Assembly: GCA_038322575.1 (NCBI GenBank)
Contig: JBBQGB010000077.1
Span: 1 to 13,902, forward strand
Reading direction: 5' to 3'
Origin: JACMOY01 sp038322575
GTDB taxonomy: Bacteria; Actinomycetota; Actinomycetes; Actinomycetales; Angustibacteraceae
Length of the DNA: 13,902 nt
This document shows positions 1 to 5,568 of this stretch, in pieces (positions within the stretch are counted from its first letter, which is position 1; every line of letters begins with the position of its first letter). The position numbers were made by a program, and so were the translations under genes. The notes beneath the pieces are model-generated. The model saw nothing but the letters and a program-made list of their open reading frames with translations. It ran no database searches and had not been told where the DNA came from.

Positions 1-2
1 TC

Positions 3-71
3 TTCGACCCACCCCTCTGGACCGGCCGACGCGGCGTGCCCCTGCCACCCCTGTGGTCACCCGACGGGTGA
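3..71 (+). CDS. Possible 3' end of an unidentified gene (partial)
   Basis: An open plus-strand frame runs in from the left edge and ends at TGA 69-71, giving a 22-residue tail that reads FDPPLWTGRRGVPLPPLWSPDG in total. About four fifths of its third codon positions are G or C, and a strong hairpin (91-138) starts 20 bases after the stop, as expected behind a real gene. The piece is too short to assign a family. A second plus frame and the minus strand are also open over these bases, so this call rests mainly on the position of the hairpin. Confidence 0.3.
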   Translation, partial: FDPPLWTGRRGVPLPPLWSPDG

Positions 72-85
72 ACCCACGGGTGAAC
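64..85. repeat. Two 10-bp direct repeats
   Basis: The sequence ACGGGTGAAC occurs at 64-73 and again at 76-85, so the copies are 12 bp apart, just over one helical turn. The first copy spans the stop codon of the possible partial gene. It could be a binding site or chance; no function can be assigned. Confidence 0.4.
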
Positions 86-90
86 TTCCA

Positions 91-138
91 TGATCGGGGC
101 AACGGGGCGTCAAGCCGGACGCGCCGTTGCCCCGATCA
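91..138. terminator. Long hairpin, probable bidirectional terminator
   Basis: The arms 91-105 (TGATCGGGGCAACGG) and 124-138 are perfect reverse complements over 15 bp. After one G/G mismatch (106/123) the stem continues for 5 more bp (107-111 with 118-122) and closes on a 6-base loop, AAGCCG. There is no run of T after either arm, which is usual for high-GC actinobacteria. It lies between a possible plus-strand gene end (71) and the minus-strand PAP2 gene end (253), so it can serve both. The remaining bases 139-252 hold nothing I can support except the 10-bp palindrome CCGTCGACGG at 220-229. Confidence 0.7.
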
Positions 139-252
139 GCCGACGACGACCTCAGACGTCACGCTGCCGATTGCGCCGATCCGCCGCGCGCAGCACCGAC
201 CTCTCGACCGATGCGCGCGCCGTCGACGGGACCGTCGGCGGTGCAGGTCGGC

Positions 253-1194
253 TCAGCCCACCAGGACCTGCTCGCGTCGCACCGGCAGCGGGGGTGCGAT
301 CCGGTGCACGACCACCACGAGCGCGGCGACGACGGCGACGGCCGTGCCGGCGATCAGCGCCGCGCCGCCCCCGTAGGCGAGCAGCAGCCCTGCGCGGTCG
401 AGGTCGCCCGGCAGCGCGTCGGCCGTGAGGTACGTCGCGACCCCACCTGCTGCCAGCAGGGTCACCGCGACCCCGCCGAGGAGCGTCCCGACGATCGGGT
501 GGCCGCGCCGGGCGGCGTGCTCGTCCGGTGCGGGGTCGTCCCAAGCAGGCGGCGGCTGCGCGACCACGACGATCGCTCCCAACCCCGCGGCCCAGGCGCC
601 GACGACGAGCGCCGCGGCGACGGCGTCGCTGGGCCGGTGGTAGCCCGCCGACAGGGTCGCCACACCGGTGGCGGCGCCGTACGCCGCGCCCACGACGGCG
701 ACGGTGCCGCGCAACCGCGCCGGGGCGACCAGCAGCGCCGCCGCCGCCACCGACATCGCGACCGTGGTGTGGCCGCTGGGCAGCGTGTTGCCGGTCATGC
801 CCTCGGTGACGATCCCGAGGTCGGGACGCTGCAGCACGGTGTACTTCAGCAGCTGGGTCGTGACGTTGCTGCCGACCACGGTGCCCACGGCCACCAGCGC
901 CAGCACGATCCGGCGACGCAGCAGCGCGACGCCGCCGGCGACCAGGCCGGCGGCAGCCAGCGCGCCCGTCGAGACGACGTCCAGCACCGTGTGCAACGGC
1001 TCGATGATGCGGCTGCGGCCGATCTGGGCGCCCTCGAAGGCGGCGCTGTCCACCAGCTGGCCCCGCACCGTGAGGACGAACACGTGGTCGACGGCCAGCA
1101 CCAGCACGGCGCACCCCGCGGCCACGAGCAGCAGCCACAGGGCGGCGCGCTGGCGGTCCTGCTCGAGCGAGGTGGGCACGTCCCATGCAAACAC
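253..1194 (-). CDS. PAP2-family membrane phosphatase
   Basis: Predicted integral membrane phosphatase of the PAP2 (type 2 phosphatidic acid phosphatase) superfamily, about 313 residues. Members remove phosphate from lipid phosphates such as undecaprenyl pyrophosphate or phosphatidic acid on the outer face of the membrane. With GTG at 1194 as residue 1, motif 1 is the K(x6)RP pattern at 117-124 (KYTVLQRP), motif 2 is PSGH at 139-142, and motif 3 carries its catalytic His at 186 and Asp at 190 (YHRPSD). The SR pair that normally opens motif 3 reads AT here. Several hydrophobic segments lie before, between and after the motifs. The frame stays open up to 1383, but that extension lies inside the upstream GH3 gene and reads as low-quality sequence. 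I chose GTG 1194, 22 bases after the GH3 stop; GTG 1179 is also possible and no clear ribosome site decides. It is the last gene of the minus-strand chain. Lipid substrate unknown. Confidence 0.85.
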   Translation of the reverse strand: MFAWDVPTSLEQDRQRAALWLLLVAAGCAVLVLAVDHVFVLTVRGQLVDSAAFEGAQIGRSRIIEPLHTVLDVVSTGALAAAGLVAGGVALLRRRIVLALVAVGTVVGSNVTTQLLKYTVLQRPDLGIVTEGMTGNTLPSGHTTVAMSVAAAALLVAPARLRGTVAVVGAAYGAATGVATLSAGYHRPSDAVAAALVVGAWAAGLGAIVVVAQPPPAWDDPAPDEHAARRGHPIVGTLLGGVAVTLLAAGGVATYLTADALPGDLDRAGLLLAYGGGAALIAGTAVAVVAALVVVVHRIAPPLPVRREQVLVG

Positions 1195-1216
1195 ATCGAG
1201 GTGGGCCTGGGGCCCG

Positions 1217-2512
1217 TCACGACCGCGGCGTGAGCAACCCCTGGCGCAGCTTCGCGGTGAGCACCCGGGTCGCGGCGGCGTCCACCGTCGCCCGGAACGC
1301 CGGATCCGACCGGGCTCGGGCGAGCAGGGCGCGCTGCATGGCCGGCACGACGGTGGGGTCCACGGTGAGGACGACGTCGCCACCCGCCGCCACGAACCGC
1401 ACCGCGCGCCGCCCGGCCGGCACCGAGGCGACCTGGCGGGCGCGGCCGAGGTCGTCCGAGATGACCACCCCGTCGAACCCCAGGTCGCCGCGCAGGACCT
1501 GGCCGATCAGCACCGCCGAGAACGCGGCCGGTTGCGCAGGGTCGATGAGCGCGTACGTGGCGGTCGACATCATCACGAACGGCACGCCGGCGTCGATCGC
1601 CCTGGCGAACGGCGCGAGCGCGGGGTCACGCCGGGTCGTCGTGCGGTCGGTGACCCCGCTGGTGACGTCGGTGTTGGCCCGCACCCTGCCCAGGCCCGGG
1701 AAGTGCTTCACCGTCGCGGCCACACCGGCCGCGCGCAGCCCCGCGTCGAAGGCGAGCACGTGGTCGCCGACGTCGTCGGGCGTCGACCCGAGCTGACGGC
1801 CGAACCGGCCGATCGGCGGGTTGCGTGCCGCGGTGCCGGGCGGCACGGTGTCGGCGACCGGCGCGAGGTCGAGGTCGACCCCGGCCGCGCGCAGCTCGCC
1901 GCCCCACTGCGCAGCCCGCCTGCGCAGGGTCCCCGGTGACCAGCGGCCTTGCACCACACCGCTCGGGATGGTGCTGAAACCGTCGCTGCGCAGCACCTGC
2001 ACAGCACCGCCCTCTTGGTCGGTCGCGACGAACGGGGGTACGCCCCCGGTTGCCGACCGGGTGGCCAGGGCGCGGACGCCGGCGCTGACCCGGGCGGTCG
2101 CGGCGACCCCCGCCGAGCTGCGACCGGTGAGCATGACGTTGCCGACGTGGTACCGGGTCACGGCACTTCGGGTGGCCCGGCCCACCCCGGTCGCGGCACC
2201 ACCGACCATCAGCAGCTGGCCGACCCGCTGCTCGAGCGTCATCGCCCGCAGCGTGGCCGCCACGGGGTCGGTCACGGGGTCGGGCGGTGTCGGCGTCGGT
2301 GTCGGCGTCGATGACGGCTTCGGCGTCGGTGCGGGTGCCGACGCGGTCGCCGTGGGCGTGGGCGTCAGGGGGGCGGTCGGTGGCGCGGTGGACGGCGGCG
2401 GGGTCGTCCGGGTCGCGGGGGGCGCCGCCGTCGAGCAGGCCGCCAGCGTCGCGACGAGCCCGGCCGTCACGGCCACCCGGCGCAGCCGCCGCGTCACCGC
2501 GTGCCCAGCCAC
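1217..2512 (-). CDS. GH3 lipoprotein, NagZ-like beta-N-acetylhexosaminidase family
   Basis: Secreted lipoprotein of glycoside hydrolase family 3, 431 residues from GTG 2512. The N-terminus has basic residues (RRLRR), a hydrophobic stretch and a lipobox LAAC with the lipidated Cys at 26. Residues about 31-80 form a Pro/Thr-rich linker, suited to holding the enzyme away from the membrane through the wall. The catalytic domain follows (about 84-425): ATDQEGG at 163-169, KHFPG at 269-273 and VISDD at 350-354, where D353 is the expected nucleophile. In classical NagZ enzymes the KHFPG loop continues to a D-x-H dyad that supplies the acid/base; here the loop reads NTDVTSG (280-286) and that His is missing, so activity or substrate may differ. 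GTG 2497 is an alternative start: it overlaps the crcB stop as GTGA and gives a tidy 21-residue signal peptide. By family it should act on cell-wall N-acetylglucosamine sugars, but this is unproven. Confidence 0.85.
   Translation of the reverse strand: MAGHAVTRRLRRVAVTAGLVATLAACSTAAPPATRTTPPPSTAPPTAPLTPTPTATASAPAPTPKPSSTPTPTPTPPDPVTDPVAATLRAMTLEQRVGQLLMVGGAATGVGRATRSAVTRYHVGNVMLTGRSSAGVAATARVSAGVRALATRSATGGVPPFVATDQEGGAVQVLRSDGFSTIPSGVVQGRWSPGTLRRRAAQWGGELRAAGVDLDLAPVADTVPPGTAARNPPIGRFGRQLGSTPDDVGDHVLAFDAGLRAAGVAATVKHFPGLGRVRANTDVTSGVTDRTTTRRDPALAPFARAIDAGVPFVMMSTATYALIDPAQPAAFSAVLIGQVLRGDLGFDGVVISDDLGRARQVASVPAGRRAVRFVAAGGDVVLTVDPTVVPAMQRALLARARSDPAFRATVDAAATRVLTAKLRQGLLTPRS
2286..2309. repeat. 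Tandem 12-bp repeat in the linker of the GH3 gene
   Basis: GGTGTCGGCGTC occurs twice head to tail, followed by degenerate copies to about 2375. On the minus strand it encodes the TPTPTP part of the Pro/Thr linker. Such repeats can change in number and so alter linker length. Confidence 0.6.
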
Positions 2513-2871
2513 AGGCCCAGGCCGCCGGCGGCCACGGTCAGCACCAGCGAGCCCACGGCGTTGCCGGCAGCCGCGGCGTACCGGCGCAGCTGCAGCAGGC
2601 GCACGGTCTCGACGCTGGCTGTGCTGAACGTGGTGTACCCGCCGCAGAACCCGGTGCCGAGGACCGTGCGCACCAGCCCGGCCGCGCCGTCAGACACCAG
2701 CAGGCCGGTGAGCACGCCGAGCAGCAGCGAGCCGGTGACGTTGATCACGACGGTCGACCACGGGAACGCGGTGACCCAGCGCGAGCGGGTGGCGCCGTCG
2801 ACGGCGAACCGCGCGGCGGCCCCCAGCCCGCCGGCAGCGGCCACCAGCAGGGCGGTGCCGAGCCCACTCAC
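2494..2871 (-). CDS. crcB: Fluoride channel subunit FluC/CrcB (downstream copy)
   Basis: Small membrane protein of 125 residues that exports fluoride by forming a dual-topology dimeric channel. Family marks: GLGAAARF near residues 15-22, the pore Asn in INVTGS (N44), and the signature GFCGGYTTFST at 74-84, which includes the TTFST core that lines the pore and Na+ site. About four membrane segments are visible, and the length is normal for the family. The start is GTG 2871, whose GTGA overlaps the stop of the upstream crcB copy by 4 bp. The frame stays open to 3162, but that extension is out-of-frame shadow of the other copy. In Gram-positive bacteria paired fluC genes often encode a heterodimer, and this pair is likely such a case. 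Confidence 0.92.
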   Translation of the reverse strand: MSGLGTALLVAAAGGLGAAARFAVDGATRSRWVTAFPWSTVVINVTGSLLLGVLTGLLVSDGAAGLVRTVLGTGFCGGYTTFSTASVETVRLLQLRRYAAAAGNAVGSLVLTVAAGGLGLWLGTR

Positions 2872-3293
2872 CGGCGCACCACGACCGCGAGACCCACGCC
2901 GACCGCGGTCGCGACCAGCCCGGCCACGACCGACACCGACCCGTAGGTCAGCGCCAGCGAGACGCGGTCGTTGCGCAGCAGCAGGTCGACCTCGAGCGCC
3001 AGGGTGCTGTACGTCGTCAACCCGCCGCAGAAGCCGGTGCCCACGAGCAACCGCAGCACCTGGCGTCGGCCGCGGTCGGCCCCGCGGCGGGCGAGCGCCT
3101 CGAGCAGCAGGCCCAGCACCAGTGAGCCGGCCAGGTTGACGACCAGGGTGGCGACCGGCCACCCGCCGGCAGCGGTGGGCGCGACCCGGGAGACCAGGTA
3201 CCGCACCAGCGAGCCGATCGATCCGCCGAGGGTCACCACCGCCATGAGCAGCGGTTGACCGTGCAGCGGTCGCGTGGTGCCGACCTCGCCCAC
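2868..3293 (-). CDS. crcB: Fluoride channel subunit FluC/CrcB (upstream copy)
   Basis: Second FluC/CrcB fluoride-export subunit, 141 residues, coupled to the downstream copy by a GTGA overlap at 2868-2871. It shows GSLVRY at 27-32, the pore Asn in VVNLAGS (N53) and the signature GFCGGLTTYST at 87-97. The aromatic residue is Tyr here and Phe in the partner, which fits a diverged heterodimer. Start choice: GTG 3293 has an AGGGGG ribosome-binding sequence four bases upstream (minus strand, 3298-3303). ATG 3245 (residue 17) would remove a non-hydrophobic N-terminus but has no ribosome site. A 14-bp perfect palindrome lies just upstream (3308-3321). I looked for a fluoride riboswitch in this short leader and found none. 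Confidence 0.92.
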   Translation of the reverse strand: MGEVGTTRPLHGQPLLMAVVTLGGSIGSLVRYLVSRVAPTAAGGWPVATLVVNLAGSLVLGLLLEALARRGADRGRRQVLRLLVGTGFCGGLTTYSTLALEVDLLLRNDRVSLALTYGSVSVVAGLVATAVGVGLAVVVRR

Positions 3294-3307
3294 CTCGCCC
3301 CCTACAC

Positions 3308-3321
3308 GTCGGGGCCCCGAC
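3308..3321. promoter_or_regulatory. Perfect 14-bp palindrome upstream of the crcB pair
   Basis: GTCGGGGCCCCGAC is fully self-complementary. It lies in the 43-bp gap between the CBS gene stop (3337) and the crcB start (3293), 15 bp from the start. A second inverted repeat, ACCCCGTCGGGGT (3344-3356), lies in the last codons of the CBS gene, and the two share pairing sequences. It could be an operator, or part of an RNA structure that terminates or attenuates reading from the CBS gene into crcB. The sequence alone does not decide. Confidence 0.4.
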
Positions 3322-3336
3322 TGCCCGGGCGCGAGC

Positions 3337-3951
3337 CTAACCGACCCCGTCGGGGTGGACGACGTCCCGCACGCCCAGCACCGCGAGCCCGCTCGCGCGC
3401 GCGATGGCCTGCTCCGCGGCCGTCACGGGCCCGGTGACCTGCGCGACCCCCGAGTCCACCCGCACCTGCCACGCGGACCGCCCGATGGAGGCGTAGGCCT
3501 GCGCCAGGTCCGCGGCGATCGCCTCGTCGCCGCGCGACAGCGCCCGCACGACGTCGCTGCGGCTGAGCACACCGACCAGGGCGCCGGCGTCCACGACGGG
3601 GACGCTCTTCCAGCCGTGCGCCAGCATCGCCTCGGCCACCTCGCGGACGTCGGCGCCGGGGCGGGTGAGGTACGGCTCGGCGGTCATCAGGTCGCGGACG
3701 ACGCGCGCGACCACGGGCGTTGACGTGGACGCGATCGGGCGAAGGTGGGCGCGCGGGTCGCCGGACAGCACGTGCCGCAGGACGTCCGCCTCGCTGAGGA
3801 TGCCGACGACGCGGCCGTCGACGCCCGCCTCACCCTCGACGACCGGCAGGCTGGTGATGCGGTGGGTGCTGAGCAGCCGCATCGCCTCGTCGACGGCGGC
3901 CCCGGCGCTCACCGACCGCACGGACGTCGACATGACCTCGCGCACCAGCAC
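3337..3951 (-). CDS. Two-CBS-domain protein with C-terminal BON-like domain
   Basis: Predicted soluble protein of 204 residues. It has two CBS domains, about 4-62 (VREVMSTSV to SEADVLRHVL) and 86-138 (VRDLMTAEPYLTRPGADV to SRSDVVRAL), which together would form one Bateman module able to bind adenine nucleotides. Residues about 145-198 look like a BON domain (WQVRVDSGVAQVTGPV then GVRDVVHP). The start is GTG 3951, preceded by GAGGAG six bases upstream. The frame stays open far upstream, but that part is antisense to cydA and cydB and has no protein character. The gene diverges from cydA across a 168-bp region with two DosR-type boxes. In Mycobacterium tuberculosis the CBS protein Hrp1 is a known DosR target, so a role in low-oxygen response is a reasonable inference, but no ligand or partner is visible. 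Confidence 0.85.
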   Translation of the reverse strand: MLVREVMSTSVRSVSAGAAVDEAMRLLSTHRITSLPVVEGEAGVDGRVVGILSEADVLRHVLSGDPRAHLRPIASTSTPVVARVVRDLMTAEPYLTRPGADVREVAEAMLAHGWKSVPVVDAGALVGVLSRSDVVRALSRGDEAIAADLAQAYASIGRSAWQVRVDSGVAQVTGPVTAAEQAIARASGLAVLGVRDVVHPDGVG

Positions 3952-3957
3952 GGCCGA

Positions 3958-3963
3958 CTCCTC
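3958..3963 (-). promoter_or_regulatory. Ribosome-binding site of the CBS gene
   Basis: GAGGAG on the minus strand, six bases before GTG 3951. It fixes the start of the CBS gene within a frame that is otherwise open for thousands of bases. Confidence 0.7.
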
Positions 3964-4013
3964 ACCTTGATGACACGGGCCCCCAGCGTGCACCACGCGA
4001 GCGGGCCGGTCAC

Positions 4014-4027
4014 GGGCCGAAGGTCCC
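4014..4027. promoter_or_regulatory. DosR/DevR-type box 1
   Basis: The plus strand reads GGGCCGAAGGTCCC; the minus strand reads GGGACCTTCGGCCC. This matches the imperfect palindrome GGGAC-N4-GNCCC bound by the DosR/DevR hypoxia response regulator of mycobacteria and its relatives. It lies 63 bp upstream of the CBS start and 93 bp upstream of cydA. Binding by a regulator here is inferred; no dosR-like gene is in the window. Confidence 0.6.
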
Positions 4028-4044
4028 GCCGGCCGCCCGGCGCA

Positions 4045-4070
4045 CCCGGGACCTATGCCCCTGTCCCGGG
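4045..4070. promoter_or_regulatory. DosR/DevR-type box 2 within a larger inverted repeat
   Basis: GGGACCTATGCCCC (4048-4061) fits GGGAC-N4-GNCCC on the plus strand. It sits inside an 8-bp inverted repeat, CCCGGGAC (4045-4052) and GTCCCGGG (4063-4070). It starts 34 bp after box 1 and ends 58 bp before the cydA start. Two such boxes in one control region are common at mycobacterial DosR promoters. No convincing -10 or -35 element could be placed. Confidence 0.5.
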
Positions 4071-4119
4071 CCCCTGCGGCCCGACAGCCTGGTCGCCGCA
4101 CCCCGACCCGAGGAGACCC

Positions 4120-5556
4120 GTGAACGCGCTCGACCTGGCCCGGTGGCAGTTCGGCATCATCACGATCTACCACTTCATGTTCGTCCCGCTGACGATCGGC
4201 CTGGCCCCGCTGGTCGCGATCATGCAGACCGTCTGGCTGCGCACCGGCGATGATCGGTGGCTGCGGCTCACCAAGTTCTTCGGCAAGCTGTTCCTGATCA
4301 ACTTCGCGATCGGCGTCGTCACCGGGATCGTGCAGGAGTTCCAGTTCGGCATGAACTGGAGCGAGTACTCGCGCTTCGTCGGCGACGTCTTCGGCGCACC
4401 GCTGGCGATCGAGGGCCTGGCCGCGTTCTTCATCGAGTCCACGTTCCTCGGCCTGTGGATCTTCGGCTGGGACCGCCTGCCGCGCCGGGTGCACCTCGCG
4501 ACGATCTGGCTGGCTGCGCTCGGCACCTGGTTGTCGGCGTACTTCATCCTCGCGGCCAACTCGTTCATGCAGCACCCCGTCGGCGTCCGCTACAACGCCG
4601 AGCGCGGCCGCGCCGAGCTGACGAGCATCTGGAAGCTGCTGACCAACAACACCGCGCTGGCCACGTTCCCCCACACCGTGGCCGGCGCGCTCGTCGTCGC
4701 CGGCACCTTCGTCGCCGCGATCTCGACCTGGTGGGCGGTGCGGGCCCACGGCCGTGGCGACCTGCAGGTGGCCGACACGTTCCGCTCCGCGATCCGCCTC
4801 GGCCTGGTGGCCCTGGTCGTCGGCGGCGTCGCGGTCGCCGTCTCGGGTGACGCCCAGGCCAAGCTGATGTTCAAGCAGCAACCGATGAAGATGGCTGCCG
4901 CAGAGGCGCTGTGCCACACCGAGACCGGTGCGGGGTTCAGCCTGATCGCGGTCGGTGACGTGCAGAACCGTTGCGACGTCAGGCAGTTGACGATCCCGCG
5001 CCTCACCTCCTACCTCGCCGACGGTGACCTGAACTCCACCCTCAAGGGGGTCGACGAGCTGCAGACCGAGTACGTCGCGAAGTACGGCCCGGGCAACTAC
5101 AAGCCCATGCTGCCCGTGACGTACTGGTCGTTCCGGCTGATGATCGGGTTCGGTGCGGTCAGTGCGCTGCTGGCCCTGGCCGGCCTGTGGTTCACCCGAC
5201 GCGGCCGCCTGCCCACCAACCCGCGCCTCGGTCGTCTCGCCCTGTGGGCGGTTCCTGCGCCGTTCCTGGCCAACGCGTTCGGCTGGATCTTCACCGAGAT
5301 GGGCCGCCAGCCGTGGGCGGTGGCACCCAACCCGAGCGGGGTCGACGGCGTCCGGATGCTGGTGCGCGACGGAGTCTCGAAGGTCGGCGCCGGCTACGTG
5401 ATCACCTCGCTGGCCTCCTTCGCCGTCATGTACGGCGTCCTCGCGGTCGTCTGGTTCGGCCTGATGCGCCGCTACGCCGCCGAGGGACTGCCCGAGGTCG
5501 CCGCGCCCGAGCGACGCACGACGGACGACGAGCGCCCGCTCTCGTTCGCCTACTGA
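4120..5556 (+). CDS. cydA: Cytochrome bd oxidase subunit I
   Basis: Catalytic, haem-bearing subunit of the cytochrome bd quinol oxidase in the cytoplasmic membrane, 478 residues. It oxidises quinol and reduces oxygen to water with high oxygen affinity. Visible ligands and key residues: H18 (matches E. coli H19), E98 and E106 (E99, E107), H185 (H186) and M341 (M393) for the haems; K257 and E262 in QPMKMAAAEA match the quinol-site pair K252/E257; GRQPW at 395-399. The Q-loop is of the short type and holds two Cys (C265, C285) placed like the disulfide pair of mycobacterial bd oxidases. Start GTG 4120 has GAGGAG four bases upstream (4110-4115). It is the first gene of cydABDC and is probably controlled from 3952-4119. 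Confidence 0.97.
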   Translation: MNALDLARWQFGIITIYHFMFVPLTIGLAPLVAIMQTVWLRTGDDRWLRLTKFFGKLFLINFAIGVVTGIVQEFQFGMNWSEYSRFVGDVFGAPLAIEGLAAFFIESTFLGLWIFGWDRLPRRVHLATIWLAALGTWLSAYFILAANSFMQHPVGVRYNAERGRAELTSIWKLLTNNTALATFPHTVAGALVVAGTFVAAISTWWAVRAHGRGDLQVADTFRSAIRLGLVALVVGGVAVAVSGDAQAKLMFKQQPMKMAAAEALCHTETGAGFSLIAVGDVQNRCDVRQLTIPRLTSYLADGDLNSTLKGVDELQTEYVAKYGPGNYKPMLPVTYWSFRLMIGFGAVSALLALAGLWFTRRGRLPTNPRLGRLALWAVPAPFLANAFGWIFTEMGRQPWAVAPNPSGVDGVRMLVRDGVSKVGAGYVITSLASFAVMYGVLAVVWFGLMRRYAAEGLPEVAAPERRTTDDERPLSFAY

Positions 5557-5568
5557 CCGGAGGCTGAT

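Noticed and set aside
228..241. A third DosR-like box (GGGACCGTCGGCGG)
   Set aside because: The second half has mismatches and it lies downstream of gene ends, not in a promoter region.
846..1220. Minus-strand frame starting GTGA at the GH3 stop, an attractive coupled start
   Set aside because: The translation lacks PAP2 motifs and is Cys/Trp/Arg-rich. The PAP2 frame is a different one, so the overlap is coincidental.
668..1939. Plus-strand open frame of 423 codons opposite the PAP2 and GH3 genes
   Set aside because: No recognisable domain, Arg/Ala/Ser/Pro-rich shadow; the minus strand carries clear catalytic motifs.
3294..3336. Fluoride riboswitch upstream of crcB
   Set aside because: The 43-bp leader is short and shows only a palindrome; the conserved pseudoknot elements of the crcB motif are not visible.
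4119..4133. Rex-type redox operator at the cydA start (GTGAACGCG)
   Set aside because: Only one half-site resembles the TGTGAAC-N-TTCACA form; the other half does not match and the bases are the start codon and first codons.
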